Shown here: one piece after another, positions 57,060-64,000 of the stretch
How the letters are laid out: the number at the start of each line of letters is the position of its first letter
Numbering within the stretch: the stretch's first letter is position 1
Assembly: GCA_029339505.1 (NCBI GenBank)
Contig: JAQISU010001239.1
Span: 11,693,501 to 11,757,500 of the forward strand
DNA length: 64,000 nt
Source: Unio delphinus
Taxonomy: Eukaryota; Mollusca; Bivalvia; Unionida; Unionidae
Direction of reading: 5' to 3'
Translations under genes and position numbers: made by a program
Notes under the pieces: model-generated
Told to the model about the DNA's origin: nothing
The model's database searches: none
What the model saw: the letters and a program-made list of their open reading frames with translations, nothing else

Positions 57060-57908
57060 TGTTACGGCTATTGGATTTAATTTATTTATTTATTATTGTT
57101 AAATCCAAATTTGTCATTTAGGGTTTAACATTCATTAATTGGGAGATTTTTTCTAGAAAATTCAGGCTTACCTAGATTCCCTAGATTTTTCTAGAAAATT
57201 CAGGCTTACCTAGATTCTAGTTGTAAACAGGCTGACCTTGGCTTATTTACTTCATTATCTGACCTTGCTTCAGATTGATAAACAGGTCTTGAAAACAATT
57301 GGTTAATTTCAAGGTCAACTTTTTATTTTTAGTAGGAAATATCGGGAGTACGTGATTTTGTGAAGGTAATTCATCTTTCTTTGACTTTCTAGAAAATCAC
57401 GTGATCACTTGTTTACTTCAGAAAAGGGTATTTTAATCAGTGTACTGGAAGAGAGGTTTAGTAGAATTTTGGGCTTTAAAATGAACAGTTGTGTATTCAT
57501 GTTTGAGTTATAATTTTTATTATCTTGTTCTGGACTTTGTGTCAATTCATTGAAGAAAGAGGATTTATTATCTATTTGGAGGAGAAACCATGTGCTCATA
57601 ATTCATTTGGATGATAAATTAAACAAGAACTGCATCACGTGACATTGTCAGCCATTTTGGATTACATCGTCAAGATTCGAACCTGAAACTATTTGAACAT
57701 TTATTTATCAGGACTCTTACAATTCCATTAGTGGATTATTTTTGTGAATTCTATATTGGATTAATGTTGGATTTGATTCTCTAAAACTGTAAGGTTATTT
57801 ATTTTATGAAAATAATTGTACTTAATAAAATTCATTGTTCAATTTATACAAGCTTGTTAGATTTCACTCTTTCTTTGTTGCTGCTTATTCGAGCCTAAGC
57901 ACGTAACA
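57060..57908 (+). repeat. 3' LTR (with internal 37-bp duplication)
   Basis: Same ends as the 5' LTR but 849 rather than 812 bases. The extra length is a tandem duplication of a TTTCTAGAAAATTCAGGCTT block near 57147-57215. Confidence 0.95.
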
Positions 57909-58296
57909 GTATTAAGATACGAGTTGGCACGAGGCAAAATGAGTTAAATCCATTTATCCAAGAGGTGTCACTGTATCTTGTCTACAACACATGAACATCA
58001 GTCTTAGCTATCGTGTGTAATACGGGCCAGGATAAGCACATTGCCGTGTGCATGGGCGCTTTCGATAAACAAAAAGTTAATTATCGCACATTCAGCGGGA
58101 GTACAAGTTAACTCGTGCCATCACGAAGCTGCTGAGCATCTTGGGAGGACGGCATAATTATGCATGTGCTTTCGTTAGGTCAAACCAGGACAAACTGGTC
58201 CCTTTAAGACAAGTAGTCTCTGATTTAAAAGATTGAGCTATTTTACGAACTTAATTTTTAATGGCACCATACAGCTAATTTCAAGAACCGTTAACC

Positions 58297-58349
58297 ATAC
58301 ATACATACATACATACATACATACATACATACATACATACATACATACA

Positions 58350-58378
<29 letters not shown>
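58297..58378. repeat. (CATA)n microsatellite
   Basis: About 20 CATA units. It abuts the target duplication of the MITE. Confidence 0.96.
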
Positions 58379-58380
<2 letters not shown>

Positions 58381-58386
58381 TGTACA

Positions 58387-58575
58387 CAGAAGCGTAGCTA
58401 GGTGGGGGCAGAGGGGTACATATGTCCCCGGGCGCCAAGGTACAGGGGCGCCAAAATGAGGCTTGCAACGTTACATTATAATAAGTAAACAAGGGTAATA
58501 AATCGGTCACAAGATCGCTGGGGCGACAATTTTATAGTTCGTCCCCGGGCGCAAAATATCATCGCTACGCCTCTG
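58387..58575. mobile_element. hAT-type MITE, 189 bp
   Basis: The ends are CAGAAGCGTAGC and, inverted, GCTACGCCTCTG. An 8-bp target duplication ATTGTACA lies at 58379-58386 and 58576-58583. An 8-bp duplication plus CAG-type termini fits the hAT superfamily. There is no coding capacity. Confidence 0.88.
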
Positions 58576-58747
58576 ATTGTACATTATATTTTAGCAAATA
58601 TAAGCTATCTAGAAGCATATAGAAAATTCAATCTAGACAAGCGTTGATAATTTCCCAATTCGTTTATATTGAAATGAATTTTGTATGGAGTACAGAGAGA
58701 AGTGAAAAAGAAACCAATATATAAAATGATCTTTCAGGCTCCAATAA

Positions 58748-58990
58748 CGTATTCAGGCTCCAGTAACCTTGATGTTGAATTACTATTATTATTCATGGCG
58801 GCCAGTATTATTGGTAGAGGAAGAACCCGGGAAAACCCCCGGAAAGAACCACCGACCCACGAGAAGCTACTGAAAAACTTTCTCACATAACTACATTAGC
58901 CGAATCTTAGACTCGAACCCACGCAGACAGAGGTGAGACGGCAGTGATCCGTAACGGACAGCGCTTTAGACCACTCGGCCACTCGGGGCC
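58748..58990 (-). mobile_element. tRNA-derived SINE, second family
   Basis: On the minus strand from about 58990: GGCCCCGAGTGGCCGAGTGG (A box), then GTGGGTTCGAGTCT (B box, about 58908-58922). A body with GTGGGTCGGTGGTTCTTTCC and GGGGGTTTTCCCGGGTTCTT follows. The head resembles a leucine/serine-type tRNA gene, but the length and body mark it as a SINE. Confidence 0.75.
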
Positions 58991-60156
58991 TCAGTTACAT
59001 TTTGTAAATGAAATATTAATAAAGAGAATTCGATGTAACAAATTTAATTTTAATGATTGAAGAAATGAAAATGAACAATATAAGATTTATTTATTGAATG
59101 CCAATCTTTTTGGAAAGTTGTATTCAGCTGGCTGTCATTTGTCTCATGGGAATTTGCTGGATTTAATTGAACTTTGTTAGCAAAAACAGTTTGAAAGACC
59201 ATATCTTTGTGAAAGGTACAAGACTCCCAGTTCATAGGCATGATAAAGCTGAGAACGTGTTTATGTGCAGTTAAAATCGACCAATTAGCAACAAGAACCT
59301 TGTCGAAAGGTTTGTTGATTTGGCTCTTTCAGAAGCTAAACATTACATATTATTGATTGCGTCATGTTTACGCAGTTTGATCTAGCATCTTTCTATTGTT
59401 GTAGCGCTGTTTAAACCTTTAACCTTACAAAAGCTGATGTTAATATAAAAATTTTGGAATTGGTCTTTTGTATTAAAAAAATTCACAATTTAAATTAATA
59501 TTTTGAAAAATATTAACATTTTACGTTATTCTCGGAAAAATGTAATTATTTGTAAGTGTTGTGAAAGAAAGAATTATGTGTCTGAAGTGAAGTCTTCTTG
59601 TATTTGTTCTCTGCATATGTCCAAAAGGAACCAAGAACCGTTTCTACAAAAAAGAAATCCATACTTACATAGAAACCAAATCTTATCTCCTCCATAATTG
59701 CTTTTAAAATTGAATTAAACCCCAATTAAAAAGCAAATAACGTTTTTTGGAGAATATAATAATTATCAATCAGTGTTGAATCAACTGCATATTGACTAAA
59801 TATGTTTCAGAATTATCAATTTTATTTATTTTCATAGATGGATAATTTTCTTAGTGAAGCGCTTAGGCACTCAACATAAATTATCATAACTTTAAAATAT
59901 GAGGGAGATCTTGACTAATGCTAAATTCAGATGGAAAGAAAGCTGACAGGAGACTATTGTTTACAACTTTATATAATTGGGAACATAAAAGCAATTAAAG
60001 CAATGTATAATGGATGGACCAAATTCCTTTAAATTGCGAGTTTTCAAAATAATATTTAATCCAAAAGAAGCATGCTTTCAATAAAAATCACTATCAATTC
60101 ATATTAAGCACAACCGATGCAGATATATTTTTATGTTCAGTATTCTCCGTGATATA
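58991..60156. other. No gene seen (intron of TGF-beta gene)
   Basis: AT-rich. Short frames at 59050-59241 and 59503-59697 show no domain. Confidence 0.5.
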
Positions 60157-60435
60157 AAAGTAACAGAGTATATGATTCACAATCAGGCCTTCATAAAAGT
60201 AACCGAGTAAACGCCTCACAAATCAGGCCTTCATAAAAGTAACCGAGTAAACGCCTCACAAATCAGGCCTTCATAAAAGTAACGGAGTACATGCTTCCCA
60301 ATTCAGTCCATTATAAAAATAACTGAGTATACGCCTCATAAATCAGGCCTTTATAAAAGTAACTGACTACATGATTCACAATTAGGTCATTATAAAAATA
60401 ACCGAGTAATGCTCCACAAATAGGCCTTCATAAAC
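60157..60435. repeat. 40-bp minisatellite, about 7 units
   Basis: The unit is AATCAGGCCTTCATAAAAGT followed by AACCGAGTAAACGCCTCACA. The first copies are near identical and later ones diverge. Confidence 0.93.
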
Positions 60436-61410
60436 ATGTATCGGGTCTTTAAATATTGCAACAAGCCTTTTCGTGTCTGCAAATGTAATTGATTTTATTT
60501 TTACATTCAAATTCAAAAGTGAAATATGACGCCAATGTTTACGTACAACTTGATTTGCCTTTCTTCTGTATACACACTAATCCACTTTATATCTTTGACA
60601 GAGAAAAATAACCATTATAAAGTAGGTATAATTCAATGAGTTTGGTAAGTAAATACTGTTCAAAATAAGGTCAGAATACTTGTAAAAATTGACCATAAAA
60701 CCATCAATACCGTTTGACATTTTATGTTTCATTTTCTTCAATGCTGTAATATATTATAGCATTCTTGTAGTCCTTCCGTCTGCTGAGAATCCTCGGGTTG
60801 AATTGTTACACTTTGTTGACCAAAGTAATTGGATGTGATTCACCTATTGCAGTGTTTCTTCGAGAAATTAACTACGATATTAACATTTTCGTTGCATGAC
60901 AGATTTAGCTGTCAAATTATCCATTATCAGTAGGTATACTGGAGAATCGAGAACTATATAATACAGAACCTATATGCAAAACATGGAATTTTTAACTTAT
61001 GCCACCAAACAAAAAAATAAGAAAAAAGACCCGTTATCAAAAAGTAGATAACTTTTTCGTGTCTAAAATTCACTTCCACGCCATTTCTCTACTCACATCT
61101 TTCTGTTTTTAACATATTTAAATTCAGCTATAAAGAAATTCATAAAAATGAAAAATTAGCATAACTTCAAATATTATTTTGAAGCATTGATATTACTAGA
61201 TCGGGCGCAACAAATGTAAAACTGCAATCTGTAGAGCGTAACAATTCACCTCTCCCATGTAAAGATCGATATAAACGTATAAAATTTTAAAATGATTAAC
61301 AGTAATTACGATAACAAGACTAAAAGTGATGTTTCAGTCATAACTATAAAAATACGGCGACTTTCTTCAGGTTTCGACTTTTCGTTATCATAAATACATC
61401 TCCAAATTGT
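60436..61410. other. No gene seen (intron)
   Basis: AT-rich, no features. Confidence 0.5.
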
Positions 61411-61506
61411 CATTTGCAACCTCTCAAATCCTCATTTACAACCTCTGAAATTCTTTTTTACAACCTCTCAAATCCTCATTTGCAACCTTTCAAATCCTCA
61501 TTTACG
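61411..61506. repeat. ~25-bp tandem repeat, 4 units
   Basis: CAACCTCTCAAATCCTCATTT-type units with small differences in spacing. Confidence 0.85.
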
Positions 61507-61889
61507 GCGATGCTTTATAAGGTGTCAATAATTGTCTAAAAGGTTAAGTGTAACCTGGCAAAATATTTTGCAGGATCAGAAACATTTCACAGATATATAT
61601 GTACAATAGTTTATCGTCTATACCAGTGCTACCACTGACAGAAGAGATGTTTTAAGCTTTAATTTTGGTTTAATTACCAGCGGCCATAAGAGACACAAGG
61701 GAAACGAGCGCTCTAAACAAATTTTTGCAATAAATTAAAGCCAGATGAGATAGAAAATCACACCAAATAAGTACTGTATATTACAAAAAAAATTCTTCCA
61801 GAAAAAAGCTAATATTGAAGATATTTGCAGAACTCTAAATTAAAAACAAATTCACCTCAACACCATGAATCTGATGTTTACACATTAGA

Positions 61890-62352
61890 GGAAGTTAACA
61901 ATGGTATTGAGATTTTAGGAATCAGAAGTACTTCCGCTGGCATCACTGGTAGAAATCTCGATTTTTTCGCTCATATAATTTGAAAGTGATGGTGGGCCTT
62001 CTTGCCAAATTAGTTCTGTCCACCAACTGTTCTAAACTGCGTTGTTGCTGGGCACTTGCTGCATATGATCCTGGCCATCAGATTCAATATATCTCGGTTT
62101 GGATACAAAGCCTGCAGGTTTTGCGTTTGGGAATACATGCCTCATCTATCTGGGGAAATCTGCTGCCGAGTTCAGTAGTTCTTTGGAATATACAGTTTCC
62201 GACTTAACGAAAGCCACTAAGATAGGGAAGCAATAAGATTCCTTTACTTGGAGATGAGAAGCGTGTCGACTCTTTTTGGACTTCACTTCTGTTGCCACAA
62301 AAAGCCAAAAGACGTAGTGAATATCTTTGATTTGCGAGTTTTTGATTTTCAA
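61890..62352 (-). pseudogene. Possible LTR-retroelement pol fragment
   Basis: Minus-strand frames give VKSKKSRHASHLQVKESYCF, KELLNSAADFP, then past a stop FPNAKPAGFVSKPRY and NSWWTELIWQEGPPSLS. The WW...W..GPPSL end recalls the RNase H-integrase linker of BEL/Pao or gypsy polyproteins. The evidence is thin. Confidence 0.3.
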
Positions 62353-63133
62353 GGTAGTGAGGTAAACCTAACTTATTATGATTGGGTAACGTCTTTGTCT
62401 AACTTATTATGATTGGGTAAAGTCTTGTCTAGCTTGAGAGGGCTTGATTTGCAAGGCAGGGATGTGATAAATGCAGAATCATAAATTGGATAGCCACAGC
62501 AATACTTATGTTCGAGGATCCTTACCTATGTGTGGTGTTCGCTCTTCTAGCAAATAAGGACAAACAGTACTTACAAGTCGCATCAAAATAATTAAAGCTC
62601 CATTTTAGGTTTAACGAAGAAGAAGCATAGATAACTAGTTCAGAAGTTTTAGTAAAAGATGTTTTTTGAAATACCGCTGTTATCTTTGTATAACGTGTAC
62701 ACTACTGCTAATGGTTTAGAACTGGATCGATGTTTCTTTGTCTCGAATTCATTATTTCCTTCTTTGCGTCCGAAATGTTATTCGTAAGTTTGATATTTAT
62801 CGGAAATAAATATATAATTTTGTCCACGTAGACACAAATGCAAAAGAGTTCCGATTCTTTGTTTTCCTCTTTAAATCCCAAGTAGAACTAGCAACATAGA
62901 TACTGGTTGGATCCCACTACGCAACGGCACATATATGTAAATGCTGTTTGTAATTTGTTTCTCGGCAAATGCTGATAAATATGATTTGACTGACTCTGGC
63001 ACGTTTCTAGACTGATTACATTTGTATTCAGCTGTCTTTAGTAAAATTTCTGAAACAGGGAACAAAAGGATGATAGTGCTTATACATCATGTGTAGACTA
63101 ATTGGGCGACTGGGCGTATAATTGTCAACTTAC
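62353..63133. other. No gene seen (intron)
   Basis: AT-rich, with a short direct repeat AACTTATTATGATTGGGTAA near 62369 and 62401. Confidence 0.5.
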
Positions 63134-63304
63134 ATGGAGTTCCTTCCTGTCCAAAGCCTGGATTGACTTGGATCACTATTTCTAAGTGGCTTGGAAGATT
63201 CTCACAGCCGGGAGTTTCAAACACAAGGTCCACACGGCTTATATTTTCAAGAGTTATCAACCCTGTGAGGTGAAATGAAATCTCAGGTATCTGGGAACTA
63301 TTAT
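63134..63304 (-). CDS. TGF-beta ligand propeptide exon (inferred)
   Basis: A minus-strand exon of 171 bases lies between an ACCTTTTTTCAG acceptor and a CCAT|GTAAGT donor. It encodes NSSQIPEISFHLTGLITLEN, RVDLVFETPGCENLP and LEIVIQVNPGFGQEG, a beta-rich pattern like the start of a TGF-beta prodomain. It enters with two bases of a split codon and leaves with one, exactly matching the entry phase of the last exon at 50079. The order on the minus strand is correct. Other exons could lie between or further right outside the window. Confidence 0.6.
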
Positions 63305-64000
63305 CTGAAAAAAGGTAAATTAAAACGATTAAAGTATTCATTTTACTAAATCTCAGTTGTGACCTGCATCAAGAGTTTATTATCTATGTATATGCAGAAG
63401 ACTTTGTGGCACAATCTGGATTCATTTCAGTCTAATTTTACTAATTTAAATTTCATGGAACGTTTCTTAAAAAAATATTTACAATGTAGACCTAACATTA
63501 AACCACGAATAATTTTGTACAAGTAAATAATAAACGTTTTCAAAGTGGAAATTGTTTCCATAATGCATAACGTTTGAGGAATGAAACAAGTATTGTCAAA
63601 GATAAATCTGTTAAACTAAACAGTCAAACACAATTTTATTAGGTGGTTCGCCTACAAAATGTATTGACGGCTTATTTAAACAATACTTGAGTGAAATGCT
63701 GAGGTGTTGTAAATATACGTAATGTAATCAAAGTGAACACTTTAGAAATATACATTTTTAATTTTTTTTAAAAAAAGAATATTCAGCAAAGTAGAAATCT
63801 GTATTCCAGGATCCAATCTCAGCAAAATTTGTTTGCAAATTCGAAATCTCTCAAGAACAATAGTTCGATAGACCGGATTTTCCTCGATACCTAATCATGT
63901 TTTAAGCCTGAATGTGTCCTTAATGTATTCATTTAAACTCAGATATCTTGTAACCGAAAACAAAATAATTCCCGGACTGTTCATATGTCTCAGAATGCTT
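63305..64000. other. No gene seen; presumed upstream intron
   Basis: AT-rich sequence to the window end. By the model it is intronic to the TGF-beta gene. Confidence 0.4.

Larger units (their letters stand above)
51713..57908 (+). mobile_element. Gmr1-like Ty3/gypsy LTR retrotransposon, degenerate
   Basis: Two LTRs (51713-52524 and 57060-57908) flank gag, protease, integrase and then a reverse transcriptase remnant. GTAT is present on both outer sides, a possible 4-bp target duplication. A polypurine stretch GGGGGAAGG (57051-57059) precedes the 3' LTR. Integrase lies before RT, unlike canonical gypsy order but as in Gmr1-like elements. The capsid region is SCAN-like. RNase H is not seen, and the RT and integrase have internal losses, so the copy is not autonomous. 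It sits in the inferred intron of the TGF-beta gene. Confidence 0.88.

Noticed and set aside
58905..58990. Possible leucine/serine tRNA gene
   Set aside because: Good A and B boxes, but the acceptor stem does not close and a SINE body follows.
61980..62207. 75-codon plus-strand frame
   Set aside because: The antisense strand gives better, retroelement-like protein; the plus frame has no domain.

Overview
This is an AT-rich metazoan genomic window, most likely from a mollusc and probably a bivalve. That assignment is inferred from a spliced TGF-beta family ligand gene, a HECT E3-type exon remnant, tRNA-derived SINEs, RTE- and CR1/L2-like LINE fragments and abundant microsatellites. There is no prokaryotic or organellar gene content. 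Most of the window is mobile and endogenous viral DNA in a gene-poor host background.

Layout. 1-5806: the right part of a Polinton/Maverick (adintovirus-like) element, copy 1, cut by the window start. It carries an intact polymerase-helicase-HNH fusion, an rve integrase, a zinc-ribbon plus phospholipase A2-like gene, a packaging ATPase and its right terminal repeat. 5807-6199: a HECT-domain C-terminal exon with one stop codon, directly abutting the element end. 6.2-13.4 kb: host DNA with microsatellites, a tRNA-type SINE, a broken two-exon integrase-like (DDE) gene and a 21-bp palindromic satellite. 13425-14235: a solo LTR. 14.2-21.4 kb: host DNA with candidate exons and (AT)n arrays. 21477-35322: a complete second Polinton-like element (copy 2, 13.8 kb) with inverted terminal repeats and a 5-bp target duplication. 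35.3-38.4 kb: a pile of LINE fragments. 38.4-49.4 kb: mostly non-coding, with a 38-bp and a 48-bp minisatellite and another LINE fragment. 49445-50079 and 63134-63304: two phase-compatible minus-strand exons of a TGF-beta ligand. The ~13-kb interval between them holds a degenerate Ty3/gypsy retrotransposon (51713-57908), a hAT-type MITE, a second SINE type and a 40-bp minisatellite.

How the viral genes fit together. Copy 2 has a virion module on its left (charged protein, small amphipathic protein, tiny basic protein, major capsid protein, core protein fused to adenain-like protease, coiled-coil protein, membrane protein, penton-like protein). On its right is a replication, integration and packaging module (polymerase-helicase-HNH, integrase, zinc-ribbon-PLA2, packaging ATPase). 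Copy 2 is riddled with stops, frameshifts, an (AT)n expansion and a small in-place inversion. Copy 1 is much better preserved. They diverge too much to be a recent tandem duplication, so they look like two separate insertions of related viruses.

The most striking observations are the single-polypeptide PolB + SF1 helicase + HNH architecture, a repeated AATAAAATG start context in the virion module, and a 6-cysteine TGF-beta ligand lacking the interchain-disulfide cysteine. The gypsy element also has integrase ahead of reverse transcriptase and a SCAN-like capsid domain.
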